Source of the DNA: Lasiosphaeris hirsuta
Taxonomy: Eukaryota > Ascomycota > Sordariomycetes > Sordariales > Lasiosphaeriaceae
Reading direction: 5' to 3'
DNA length: 64,000 nucleotides
NCBI GenBank assembly: GCA_030549175.1
Contig: JAUKUA010000007.1
Coordinates: 248,001 to 312,000, forward strand
Shown: piece after piece, positions 1 through 11,569 of the stretch
Layout: each line of letters opens with the position of its first letter
How positions within the stretch are numbered: position 1 is the first letter of the stretch
Translations under genes and position numbers: made by a program
Notes under the pieces: generated by a model
What the model was told of the DNA's origin: nothing
What the model saw: only the letters and a program-made list of their open reading frames with translations
The model's database searches: none

Positions 1-1576
1 CCGGTCCCAAGCCTTTCATACTCGCCTCCTGCCGTCCGTCTTACCACCAGCAGGTACAAATCCTGACTCTCGTGCTTCGCCCCCAAAATGATGGCCCACT
101 CTAGGCAAAGGGTGCTATAATCTTCAACATCATACATCACACAGCCCCTGAGCTCCCCGGAGGAATCCAATATCTGGTGGCGTATTCCTGTGGAATCTGC
201 TCCCAAGTCCTTTTGTAAACGGCAATTCCGAAACTCCCATACATTGGTGACCAAGGCCCTCCCGTCTCTCGTGAACTGGAGATTGCGAAACTTGTCCCAT
301 TCCCCATAGCGAATTTGGTGGAACTGGATGCCTCCCTTATATCTCATCCATGACCATGACGGTACTTCACTGTTTTCGTCAACCGTGTTCTCCTTTCTCG
401 GGATCGTCCAATGCCAAATGAGAGTTCGGTGAAGGAACTTCTCGAGGATGCCGTAGCTTTGTTTACACTCGAAAACTGAACCAATACGAGCCAAAAGCCC
501 AGATAATGCAACAGCTCTATCGGCTGGGACTGAGAGCTCGCGGGTGGAGTATGTCTCGAAGAGAGACTGTAGGAACTTGATAACATTGTTGAAATAGTCA
601 CTGCCCAGACGACTTGGGAAATTTGGATCGAGGTCGATGAACTTCTCGGAACCTACGATGCTAAAGAGTAGGGAATATTTAAATTAAAGGACATTCATGT
701 GAAAAAGTATTGGGTTCTTACCTCTTCATTTGGGTATAATCCTCACCGTATATCCCAAAGCCACATTCGAAATACATGCGATAAGAGCTGAAATGAACGG
801 TTCGACGGGATAGGTATCTTTCTTGCAACACCCATGCCCGCTGATTAAGTGGACCATTATCCACTTCTTGAGCGAAATTTACTGCCCTAGTATGGAGGTA
901 AGCTTGTGAATTTGGGCTTTCGTTGTCAGAAACATACCGTGGCACGTTTTGGTTATCTCTGTGAGTCTCATCTTCGTCACGTCCGAGAAACCCCGCCTCC
1001 GAGCTGACAGCCGATGTCGCAGCGATTGTGCAGTACGCCCCAGCGTAGACGGCTTCCATACGCCCAGACTCTGTCGCCCAGTCCCCCCCACTCCCTTGGA
1101 TGATGCAAAGAGAATCAATCCAGAGGTAACGTATATCAAGACCCTGAGACACTTTGATAGCGTCCTGGAATGTCAATGGTAAGCTTCCAACACAAAACCC
1201 ACGTCCCTCCTTGCGGGAGTCAATATTTTGTGTAGTTGTGCAATGCTGCGGTATCTTGCCGGGCGCAAGCTTGCCCCAACAATGGGATAAAGCGATGTAT
1301 CGCCGAGAGGAAACTTTCTGACTGAAAACTTCCTGATTGGAAACAAGCCTCAAAGCGTCTGGGTTGCCTATATCGAGAACTCTTGTCGGGAAATTTCCTT
1401 CAAGCGCTCTGGGACGCTGGCAACATGTATGGGCATCGCATTGCTGGAGCCAGGCACGAAGCAGTGAAAAACGTAAAGGACTCGTTGGAGAGGAAGTTGA
1501 AGCTGAAGCTGCAGGTAGGTTCTTCGAAAATTGAAGTCGGAAGCTTTCTTCCACAACTTGAAAAAAATCCTGATCT
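1..1576 (-). CDS. HET-domain (heterokaryon incompatibility) protein, partial
   Basis: Minus-strand gene running off the left edge. The exon from 1576 down to 722 encodes the HET core: a W-L-x2-C linker with two cysteines, the YIALSHCWG block, a WIDSLCIIQ block and the RAWVLQER block. A GT-AG intron at 661-721 joins in phase to a second exon that stays open to base 1 and contains a tryptophan-rich PSWSW segment typical of HET C-terminal parts. HET proteins act in non-self recognition and cell death after hyphal fusion (family knowledge). No in-frame ATG exists on the gene side: the frame is open back to an acceptor-like CTAAC..CAG ending at 1577, so the start must lie upstream of the tandem array at 1577-2852, or the gene is 5'-truncated. 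I found no convincing upstream exon. Confidence 0.85.
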
Positions 1577-2852
1577 CTGAGTTAGCAAAGGCCACACAGC
1601 CCTGACATCCAGGGCTACTTACTCTCTATACCAACACACACAACAGGGTCAGCAAAGGCCACATAGGAACTGATATCCAGGGCTACTTACTTCCTATACC
1701 AACACACACAACAGGGTCAGCAAAGGCCACATAGGAACTGATATCCAGGGCTACTTACGAACTATACCAACACACACAACAGGGTCAGCAAAGGCCACAT
1801 AGGAACTGATATCCAGGGCTACTTACGAACTATACCAACACACACAACAGGGTCAGCAAAGGCCACATAGGAACTGATATCCAGGGCTACTTACTCTCTA
1901 TACCAACACACACAACAGGGTCAGCAAAGGCCACATAGGAACTGATATCCAGGGCTACTTACGAACTATACCAACACACACAACAGGGTCAGCAAAGGCC
2001 ACATAGGAACTGATATCCAGGGCTACTTACTCTCTATACCAACACACACAACAGGGTCAGCAAAGGCCACATAGGAACTGATATCCAGGGCTACTTACCA
2101 ACTATACCAACACACACAACAGGGTCAGCAAAGGCCACATAGGAACTGATATCCAGGGCTACTTACTCCCTATACCAACACACACAACAGGGTCAGCAAA
2201 GGCCACATAGGAACTGATATCCAGGGCTACTTACCAACTATACCAACACACACAACAGGGTCAGCAAAGGCCACATAGGAACTGATATCCAGGGCTACTT
2301 ACGAACTATACCAACACACACAACAGGGTCAGCAAAGGCCACATAGGAACTGATATCCAGGGCTACTCACGAACTATACCAACACACACAACAGGGTCAG
2401 CAAAGGCCACATAGGAACTGATATCCAGGGCTACTTACTCCCTATACCAACACACACAACAGGGTCAGCAAAGGCCACATAGGAACTGATATCCAGGGCT
2501 ACTTACTCCCTATACCAACACACACAACAGGGTCAGCAAAGGCCACATAGGAACTGATATCCAGGGCTACTTACTCCCTATACCAACACACACAACAGGG
2601 TCAGCAAAGGCCACATAGGAACTGATATCCAGGGCTACTTACTCTCTATACCAACACACACAACAGGGTCAGCAAAGGCCACATAGGAACTGATATCCAG
2701 GGCTACTTACTTCCTATACCAACACACACAACAGGGTCAGCAAAGGCCACATAGGAACTGATATCCAGGGCTACTTACGAACTATACCAACACACACAAC
2801 AGGGTCAGCTAAGTGCTAAACTGAAGAATAAATATCCAGCATAGATGGTTAC
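1577..2852 (-). repeat. Tandem array of intron-shaped 68-bp units
   Basis: Seventeen copies of a 65-bp block (first 1626-1690, last 2714-2778), spaced by variable trinucleotides. On the minus strand each block starts GTAAGT, has TTTGCTGAC about 20 nt before its end, and ends GGTATAG: donor, branch site and acceptor of a typical Pezizomycotina intron. Read by eye, the blocks are identical except for one T-to-C at 2368, which gives GTGAGT. The 18 spacers take only five values on the minus strand: TTC, AGA, GGA, GAA and TTG. The array ends in a shortened 46-nt intron-like block (1577-1622, GTAAGT..GCTAAC..CAG) joined to the HET exon, and at the far end in a diverged 71-nt block (2782-2852) whose donor is GTAACC. 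It occupies an intron position in the HET gene. Confidence 0.9.
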
Positions 2853-4854
2853 GAACTTCCTACATCTCAATGGTTAGTATCCTTGACAGTGACATATCAA
2901 GAGGCCGCATACACTCTGCATTCTATTAGCGATGCTGTGTTAAAAATTTCTCAGTTGTAGTACCTCAAATAAGTCACGATCCATCCTTGTCTAGAACCGA
3001 CTACCCGGGCAGAAACAGAACAAGGAGTCAAACAGAAAGGCCAGGAAAAAGCTTTGCCGGGTGTATGCGCTGTGGTGGCTTTGTTGCAAGAACAAGATGT
3101 GTTGGGGAGATCAAGGACAATGGGCATCGCTTCTGTGGTGGGCATGCTGCCGCCCGAAGCTATCTGGCGCTAACTTCGGAGACCCGTGGAAATGCCCTTA
3201 TTGATGAGGGGGCTGGAATTGCCGCAAAACCAAAACCAGCTGCATCTTGCATCAGTTGGCCAGTTCTGGTTGGAGCCGCTCTTGACCGGGTGCGAGGTTA
3301 TTGGTTGGTAGTTGGCCAAACACCAGCAGCTGGCTGGTGCGCGCATGCTGAGCCTGTCGATCAATGGAGCATGATTGGGACGGGGGTTCTGCGGGGCGGC
3401 CGTGCAGGACCGGAGAAGGGTTGGGAACGAAATCTATTGGGGATCTCATGTTGCACGCTGTGGCACTTTTGGGTGCTGCTGGCAGATTAATGCACCGTTG
3501 AGAGTCTTGGAGGGCCTGATTTGGTCGGTCCGTGTGAGCCGAAGTAGCCCCGACCACATAGGCCACGGATTGGCGCACAATCCGATCCTCTGGCAGCCAG
3601 AGTGTAAGGTAACGTGATTTGAAGCGCTGCGCTGGCGTTGGTTGAACATGCAACGGCTTGTAACAGCGGCAGTGATGAAGAACCGAAGGCCCATAGTTCT
3701 GATGATGTGGAAGGGTTGGTTCAGTAGAAGGCGCCATGGGAAGCATAGCTGCGGACTGTTTGATAGGATGCCGTTGATATAGAGGTTTTGATTCGGAGAG
3801 AGGAGGTGGTCGGTCATTGGAGTGTTTGGACCTGGGGAAGAGGTTCAGTGAGAATGTGGCGTCACAGATTGTCGATGGTGTTGCTTGGTGTTGAGTGGCT
3901 ATAGACATTTGAACCCAACGAGAAGGTTCAATTTTGGAGGTGTTTATGCTCAAGTGAGTCAGTTATAGGCCCCCTTAGTTATATTGTTTCATCAGGAATC
4001 GGATAGGCACGACATAAGAGCTCAGTGTTTCATACATCACCGAGCCAATGACTGGATGGAGAACTATTACATGAGATGCATTGATTAGCCCATCGATTCA
4101 GAAACAGGGCATTAAATTCATACTTACAATACTACAATAAATATACAACTCTTCTGAAGCTAGTGGTGCTGAGAATTCATAGGGGAACATAGGGATATAC
4201 TGTTATTCAACCATTTCCCGCCTGAATGAAGGTAAATAGCGAGTTAGCAAAGATTTATGACTGTCTAAAAATAGGGGAAATATAGAGTAGATAATTAGTT
4301 ACGTCTTGGTCATTGAATCATAACCTCTATATACCGCTGGCGTAGCTTTGAGGTTAATAACCCTGGGGATCCTTATATTCTATCGTTCGTATTATAAACA
4401 TATCGGGATTGCTTGGAAGGTAGGAAGATTTCACACCTTAGTCCTGGTTGCAGAGTGTCGTACTGGTTGCAAATTACGGTATTCGCTTGTTGTGAAACCG
4501 TTGCATTGTCTGCAGAGCAAAATCTCCAACTTCCCACTTTTCTGGTTAGTCAACCCTTGTTCTCCGGCGCCCCCTCGACGAAGCCAAGTCGTTCTGAAGA
4601 AGGAAGGAAAATTTGTGGTGTCGATTTGGGGGTTTTGTACGTCCTGCCTGTTTCGCATTTGAAGGCCGATGGGGGCCGACGGGGGCTGATCGCCCAGTGT
4701 GTCACCTATTTAATAACGTCCGCTCGTATCCACTGCCCCAATCTGTGCAGGTGATAGGGTGAATAGAGAAGCCCTATTGGCTTCATTGGCTTATCACCCA
4801 CGTTAGCTGCTGTTGTGTCTGTTTGCACGCGCTTGCGTGCATGTTTAGCGTGGG
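2853..4854. other. No confident gene
   Basis: About 2 kb between the array and the DUF2235 gene. A minus-strand frame is open from an ATG near 3909 down to 3252 (about 218 codons), but its predicted protein is low in recognisable motifs and the opposite strand is also open over part of it, so I do not call it. The part just beside the array (2853-2990) could carry a short upstream HET exon: a TACTAAC branch-like motif followed by TAG lies at about 2856-2881. Bases 3960-4350 are AT-richer and hold nothing recognisable. Confidence 0.4.
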
Positions 4855-7800
4855 ATGCCTCAGACGGCCACAGCCTTGCGGGCACTTCAATTTACCTATA
4901 GGTCCCTTCCGAGTCTGGAAACTGGCGCGTTGCGTCGTTCCTTTCGTCCTCCTTCAGCAACCCCAGATTCACCGACAACAGTGACGGCATGCCACAGTGA
5001 CATCATGATGCAACGACCGGTGCGACTCATTATCTGCGTCGACGGCACATGGTGCTCTCCCGACGGATCCCACGGGGCAAGGAATCAGAACATTACCAAC
5101 ATCTACCGCATTTTCGCCAGCGTTCAGACGGGAATCGTCAAGGACGCTGCAGATGGCCGAGAATACGAGCAGCGGAAGCACTACGTGAAGGGAATAGGAG
5201 CCGACGATGACTTGTCGTGGGTGCATCGAGTGCATGTTGGGATCCACGGCAACAAATGCCTCGAGCAGATACGCGACGTGTACCAGATGTGCTGCCAGCT
5301 CGGTTCCGAGGACGAGGTCTGGATGTTTGGCTTCAGTCGTGGCGCCTACGTTGTACGAGCAGTGGCGGGCCTGCTGCATTTCCTCTGGTGTCTCGTGCCG
5401 CCGTCGCGAGACGATTCCCGCAGCAGCTTCAAGCAAGAATACGAACAGATGTTGAAGCTCTACGCGAAGATGCAAAAGCAGAAAAAGCTGGAGGAAGGTG
5501 CCATTCACCACATGTTCGTGGCGAAGACGCAGCCGCCGCCCAAGATTCGATTTGTTGGCGTCTTCGACACGGTCAAGGCCGTCAGCGACGAGAACCTCTA
5601 CGACATTTCCTTCAACCACTCGATTGCTCACATGAGACATGCCGTGGCCCTTAGCGAGAACCGCGACCACTTCCGACCCGAGACTGTCTATCCCAACCTC
5701 AGCAACAAAGCCAGCGGCCTCATCAAACGCAGCATTGTACAGGCGTGGTTTATCGGCGCCCATATGGACATGGGCGGATCCAACGAGCACGACGGCCTGG
5801 CTTTGTACCCGCTGCAGTGGATGCTAATCGAAGCCCAAAACCTGGGGCTTTGCCTTGCTTTTGACGGCAACTATGGTGGTCGCTCCAGGCTCCCAAACCC
5901 ACTACACGTCGTGGCGCTAGAATCCGAGGCCGAGGGCCGTGAGGAGGAGACAAACACACCGTGGTCTTGCAAGGTCAAAAACGGCATCGTCGTTACAATG
6001 CACGACGTGCGTAGCGTCCACGATCCCAAGGGGGAGCACGGAGAACGCTATCAGATACGTACACACCAGAAGAGGGCGACCGGATGGCCGAAGAGCCCTC
6101 GGCGACCGTTTGCGCTTTCCGACGGCGAGTGGGAGTTGATCGGCTACTGCGGGTTTGCGCCGCAGGGCACCATTATCCATCCATCTGTCTATCTGCTCCT
6201 TGATGAGTTCTCCAAAAGCACTCTCGGGATCCCAACGTTTGGCTTTAAGAAAGATCAGAATCCCATCGAGCGGTTGCGGCTGACCATGCTAGGCACTACG
6301 ACGATGGGGATAAGCCCCAGTACCTTGGAGGTGCCAAACATGGGCTTCTGGAACATGCAAGCTTTGTCTACTTTGAAGGGCCCCGGCGCCATTCGCATTC
6401 TTGTTTGTGGCAATTGCGGAGTGGGCAAGTCCACGCTCATCAATACCGTGTTTGGCGCCGAAGTGACAACAGCGTCTGACCGAGTGCGTGGCACCCACGA
6501 AATCCGGCAGGAGCTGACGAGCAAGGATCGATCGGATCTCATCGTGCACGATTCAGGCGGTTTTGAAGCTGGGACTGCGGATCAGTTCGATGCGGTCGAG
6601 AGCTTCCTAAAGGAAAAGTCGGCCGAGTCCAACATTGATGACCGCCTTCACGTCATCTGGTTCTGCATCGAGGCTACCTCGGATCGGACCGTCCAGACTG
6701 CAACGGAGAAGCTCTTCGAAACTGTTTCGCATCACGCACAGGATGTCCCCATCATTGTTATCGCGACCAAGAAGGATCGTCTTTTCGGAGCAAAGATGAT
6801 GGAACTCAAACAACTTCGCAGGAGAGAGAACAGGAAAGTTACAATGGAAGAGCTTGATGGATATGCCGAGGTCCAGGTCCAAACCCGCGTCGAGGAAATC
6901 AAGGAGGAGATGCTGAAAGTAAAAGGCGGCCGGTTCGACGACTGCATCGCTGTGGACAAAGGTATGATGGATTTCAAAACTGTTCAGACCCTGATGATGA
7001 GCGAGCTCTCGGACTAACCCATCCGTCCTTCACCTCCCAGACGACGAAAGTTCCATCCAACGACTCACCGAGATCACGGCCGAGTCTTTCACTCACGACC
7101 GGGTGAGGTTGCTCTACATCCGCGCCCAGGTCACTCGGATTGACTTGAAGATTTCACTCGCGCTAGACGAGACGATGATTGTCTACAAGCGTATACTCAA
7201 GACGGCCACGGGCTCCGGCAGCATCCCTATGGCATCCTCGTCGAACCGTATGGCGGCTGCCATTAATATTTGCAGCGTCATCATCAATTGCTTCGGACTG
7301 CCCCGCGTCACGCCCGAGACTCTTTTCCAGATCTGCAAGGCCAACCTTCTGGATGACCTCGGCAACAACTTCGCCGTCTTCCTCGCCGAAGGTTTAGCAA
7401 CCGTTGCCATGGGCGCTACCATCCTGACGGCTGGCATGCCTTTCTTCCTCGTTCCTATGGCTGTCAACATCCCTGCCGTTGTGCCAGCCACAACGCGCCT
7501 GTTCCTCATGCTGGCATGCGATCTCATCCTCGTCCTAACCCGAGCTTTCCAAGAAGCTGTATCCAGGTGTGTCGGACAGCCCCTGGAGCGCGACGTGGAG
7601 ACGGCGGCCGTGGCGTACCGGGCCCACTACAAGTCGGTACACGACGAGGTCCGCAGGCTGGTGCCACGGAGGGACGTGGTGGCCAATTTTAGAGTAGACC
7701 GGGTTTTTGAGGGAATCAAGGGAGTCGTGGGAAAATACAGAAAAGAGATGGATGTAGGGGAGCCAGCAGCCTTCTCGTCGTTGCCAGCTAGCCCGCCACT

Positions 7801-7942
7801 TTTCCAGTACGCCATGAACCGTAACTCGAGCCTAACCTTAGCGAGGTCGTCCATCTCGGATGAAAAGTGGAGTGACACGATGGAGGAAGAGGAGGAAATA
7901 ACAAAAGGGATCGAGGCTCTCAGTTTACAAGGTCGGGTGTAA
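4855..7942 (+). CDS. DUF2235 (Tle1-like) hydrolase fused to a P-loop GTPase
   Basis: Two exons, 4855-6961 and 7041-7942; the 79-nt intron (GTATGA, CTAAC, CAG) keeps the frame and gives about 1002 residues. Residues about 54-420 form a DUF2235 alpha/beta-hydrolase domain: ICVDGTW at the first strand, nucleophile motif GFSRGAY (159-165), GVFDTV with the probable acidic residue, and GAHMDMGG with the probable histidine. A GTPase domain follows, with P-loop GNCGVGKST (from 519), DSGG (about 566) and TKKD (638-641). The last 280 residues include hydrophobic stretches resembling membrane helices, then a charged acidic tail. The first 50 residues are low-complexity; an internal ATG at 5005 directly before the hydrolase domain is an alternative start. 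DUF2235 enzymes include bacterial phospholipase effectors; substrate here is unknown. The architecture recalls hydrolase-NTPase sensors (inference). Confidence 0.85.
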
Positions 7943-8812
7943 TCAGGACTTGAAGCTGGACTTTTTTTGCACTTTGGATATGTTTTCATTGGGTCTGCTG
8001 GACGGACATGCCTTGGGTAGATAGGACAAAAACACACTCATTGGACAGGAGGTTTCCTACTGAAAAAGAGTTAAATCGGACTGGAGGGCCTATGAGGACG
8101 TGTTCAAGTGAGCTGGAGAGGCAGTTCCCGCGGCTGAGAGAGTTGCGTGTTACCGAGGGTTGAGTAGGATGCCTTTTACGAAGAATATCCCGGCTTTGAA
8201 TCCCCCGCTGTAGCGGAGGCTGGCGTGGTTCTCAAGGGTGGTGCATGGCAAAGATGTTGCTAGATTGATTGGGAAGTTATAACAGCAGCTGTTATGGCGC
8301 GTTGGACACTAGTGTGGGTTTCTTGTCTAAATCACACCCTCTTGGTTTACAGGGCTACTCAAAAGCCATTAATCTCTGAGCTTCTTATGACGATATCGAC
8401 AGCAGGGCGGCTAACAGCGCCTCAAACAAGGTGAAGAGATTCCTACAGATTACGCGTCGTCTATATTCCCTCGAAGGGCAACTTTAACCAGTGGGGCTGA
8501 TGAAGGGCCTCTGGGGTCGTACAGCGGCCACTTGTTGGATCCCCCTAGCTCTGGAAAGCTCAGCGCAAATCAGCCACAGCTCACTACGACTCAGGGCTAC
8601 GAATGGGAATGGCAATTGTGAGTGCCTATATTCGTCTAATTTAACCAGGCAGTTGTGTGTGTCGGCTTGCTGCCTTGAGAATCTGCAGTACGCATGAGTA
8701 TGACTCCCGATCAGGCCATGTTTTTATGCTGCCTATATCTTTCAAGTTCTTTTTAACATAGCATCATTACCTAATTAGCCCTCCCAGTTCAAAACGACAT
8801 CTCACTCTAGGA
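7943..8812. other. No gene seen
   Basis: Intergenic stretch downstream of the DUF2235-GTPase gene. Only short frames without recognisable motifs; no tRNA-like or repeat structure that I can support. Confidence 0.5.
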
Positions 8813-8965
8813 TCAGGATCGATACCCAGAGACGATGCGGCCTCAAGCAGGTATTTAAGCGCCACTAGTCCCCAAGGACCAGACTCAATGATGGCGACTT
8901 TCGTTTTTACCTGTCTTCAGGCGTTATATCTTGAACTCTGGTAGAACTGAGATATAGTTTAAACG
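8813..8965 (-). pseudogene. Relic of flavin monooxygenase 5' end
   Basis: This stretch aligns by eye to the start of the intact monooxygenase gene (16260-16400): about four in five bases match over the clearest 90 bp, including the segment encoding the FAD-binding start and part of the upstream leader. The start codon is lost: the position of CAT (ATG on the minus strand) reads CGT at 8902-8904. No following exons were found to its left, so only a decayed first exon and leader remain. Confidence 0.7.
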
Positions 8966-9155
8966 ATGTCTATTTGACTAAGGCTAGGCTTGATTAAAGT
9001 TCCGGCTTGGCACCCCCGGTCCTGTCCGGTCCTGTCCGGGTCAGATATGGAGGGAAGCCCTACTCTTCTGGGATCTGCATGTGTGGGGTAGCATCCAAGT
9101 TTCCTTTTCCCGCGCGACAAAATACTGTCCTTTAGTGTTCAGATTAGAGCAAAAG

Positions 9156-9268
9156 CAGAAACTACTCATCTCATCATTTTCATATAATAAAGACAGCTAG
9201 CTATGCCAGCACCACCAAACCATACAAAGATGTTGATATTCCTCACCACTTCATAACCCTGAAATCGA
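9156..9268. other. Relic of monooxygenase 3' flank
   Basis: Matches 13943-14055, which lies about 200-310 bp downstream of the intact monooxygenase stop codon; shared blocks include CAGAAACT, TCTCATCATTTTCAT, TAAAGACAGCTA, CCAGCAC and TACAAAG in the same order and orientation. Together with the 5'-end relic at 8813-8965, it shows that the monooxygenase locus was once duplicated, because the relics are in tandem order (5' end of one copy, then 3' flank of the next). Confidence 0.7.
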
Positions 9269-9890
9269 CACTCAGAATTTCCCTTTCCGTCCTCGGAACT
9301 GAACAGTTGCCGACTTAGCCTGAGCCGGCCTGAGCCAAACTAAGCAAAGGGAGTCACCATTCTAGGCTGCCTCGGCAGTAGTTGACACAGTCTAAATTGG
9401 CGATTGAGTTGCGGGCACGAGTCCCTGAACCCAATATTGGGATACCCGCACCATCACTTCGTCGCGCTTTCCTTCGCTCCAACAACAGGAGAAATGCCCT
9501 CCGAGATCAAATAAATACAGCTATGGTCCACGCTAGCCTTCAGAAGATTGAAAATGTAATAGTGAACTAAGGGATCTATCTATAGCACTTTTCAATCTTT
9601 AATGATATGAGCCGGAATATCTACCCCCATGGCCTCTACTCCCTCACTTAATGGGACACCATGGACCCTCTTTACGGTCCTCACTGAGCCAGCGGATCAT
9701 GGCCTCACTCTGCGAGGTTGAGTTCCTTTTTCCAGCGTCACCGTTGTGCTTGTACCCTTGACCCTTACGTGAACCGCGCCAGTCCTTGAATCTACGGCTA
9801 TTTTCGTTGCTTTCGACACCGAAGGCGTCTTGCCTATGCCTGACTAATTAACGAAAGTAGAACAATGGGTGTCAAAGCCGATGCTGGGTG
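9269..9890. other. No gene seen
   Basis: Only short frames. Repeated GAGCCGGCC/GAGCC words at 9320-9345 but no defined element. Confidence 0.4.
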
Positions 9891-10990
9891 ACTCACGCTA
9901 CTACCTTCATGTTCGAAGACGATGGTCCGCGTGGCGCCATATTCACCTCCGCAAGCAAGACCAGCGCGGCCTGAGACAGTGATCTTGCTCCTCCCAATGA
10001 AGGGGAGAGGTGGTGTTCAAATGAGGTTGATGGTTTGAGGGCCAGTCAGTGGAGTGATGGAGTCAACCTTGGCCGTGCTGCCGGGACTATAGGCTTGTAC
10101 CGATGTGGGAGGGAAAAGGGAGGAGTTTTTGGGGAAGAACCATTGTGCCTTTATAGAAACCCGAGCCCTCTTCCTCATGTCAAGATTTTGAGCAGGTACG
10201 TACATGTCGTCACACTTGGGATATCTTCTGGTTGAAGAGGTACTTTTTTCAAGTCTCCGGGCAGTCACGCAAGTGACAGATTTAGTACATACCTTAGACC
10301 CTGAGGAGAGGCCCATCCCTCGCAGGGGACCATGAGGTACAAACCGGGCGAGTTCGATGACCAGGGGGGAATCCGGCCGGCGCGGCAATAGTGCACTCCT
10401 AGGTAGACATCTCGTAACCTCGATTGGTCGACATTAAACCCAGGTCCATGAGCTACTGGCGGCAGCAAAGTCCCGTCGCTACTAATGATCTCGAGGCGTG
10501 CTTTGCATGCGGTCAACAATGTGCTGTGTTCGACTTTGCACCCGTTGCATATCTGGGCACCTTTCAAATTGTGCACGTTTGTGCTGGATCCCGATTGGCT
10601 TCAAGGTTATGTAGCAGAAGAGAAACAGGTACTCCGCCATCCTTGTCCTGTCCGGAAAAGAGAGATGTCGTAAACAGCCCACTACTCCCATACCTGAAGT
10701 TTCTAGTGATTGGCATATCTGCGGAGGGGTGCAAAGATCTGCTCACCCTGCATTCAAGATCACTGCACTTTCGATTGGTTGTGTGCGTAAGTTGGTGTTT
10801 TTCGTCGTCAAAGCATTCCCGGTTCTGGTAGCTCAGCCCCATCAGGCACCTGCTTGGCGGACTCGACAAATCGTCCGCGCACCTCTTCCATGCGCCTGCT
10901 CGGAACTGCAGCGTACTCAAAACCCTTGATGTCCCGCTCAAAGTAAAAGGGACAGAGCGGGGAATCTGGGATAGTCTTTGTCAAGGTCTA
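9891..10990 (-). other. Possible degenerate protein-coding segments
   Basis: Several minus-strand pieces look like protein but in changing frames: about 10985-10820 (a charged stretch containing FERDIKGFEYAAVPSRR), about 10576-10290 (GPGFNVDQSRLRDVYLGVHYC) and about 10240-10020 (VQAYSPGSTAKVDS, weakly recalling arrestin-like N-termini). A GTATGT donor-like site follows the second piece. I cannot join them into one reading frame with convincing splice sites and do not recognise the family. It may be a decayed gene or a multi-intron gene I could not resolve. Confidence 0.3.
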
Positions 10991-11569
10991 GTTCACAGCG
11001 GCAATTCTGTTACACCTGTCTCTAGTTCGATTTTTCCTTTGCCTCAATTACGCAACGCATTCTGGACTAGCACAACCAAGTCGCATCGATACTACGATAA
11101 ATCATCTACAATCCTCTGAATTTTGCCGGACCCTTTCGGGCCTTCTGGGTGGGGATGGAGACATAGGCTAGGATCGCCCCTGGCACACCCTCACTGAAGA
11201 AAAAGCAGCACCATACCATGGAAGTCTCGATAGGAAATGCTCGTTTCTTCGAAATCAAAGCATTTTAGGGACATCGTGTTCCTCGACATTCATGTGGCCC
11301 TGGGGTTGCAATTTCCCTAAGACAACAGTGTCGGGATCGTGAAGATCTCGCTTGGGCTGGAGACTACCATTCCGCAATCACCAGACTGTCCAATATGTGA
11401 CGTCGGCGTGTTTGCCATTGACTTAATCGAGCGATCAGGCGCATTTGCCGTTCAATCACCCTTGAGGGGTCATGAAAATGTCCCAAGGAGTAAGTAAAAC
11501 CCTCAGATTATTTGTCGAGGCCGTCATCAGACACAGACACATGACGTTTGGCTTGCCCTTGTGCTTCAC
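10991..11569. other. No gene seen
   Basis: Short frames only. The left half of this stretch may contain the eroded C-terminus of the AAA-ATPase pseudogene that follows, but nothing is alignable by eye with confidence. Confidence 0.4.

Noticed and set aside
1577..2852. CRISPR-like appearance of the 68-bp tandem repeat
   Set aside because: The variable part is only 3 bases and the repeats are intron-shaped; the DNA is fungal, so no CRISPR array.
3252..3953. 233-codon minus-strand frame
   Set aside because: Its first codon is TTG; the first ATG leaves about 218 residues without motifs, and the opposite strand is partly open too, so I did not call a gene.
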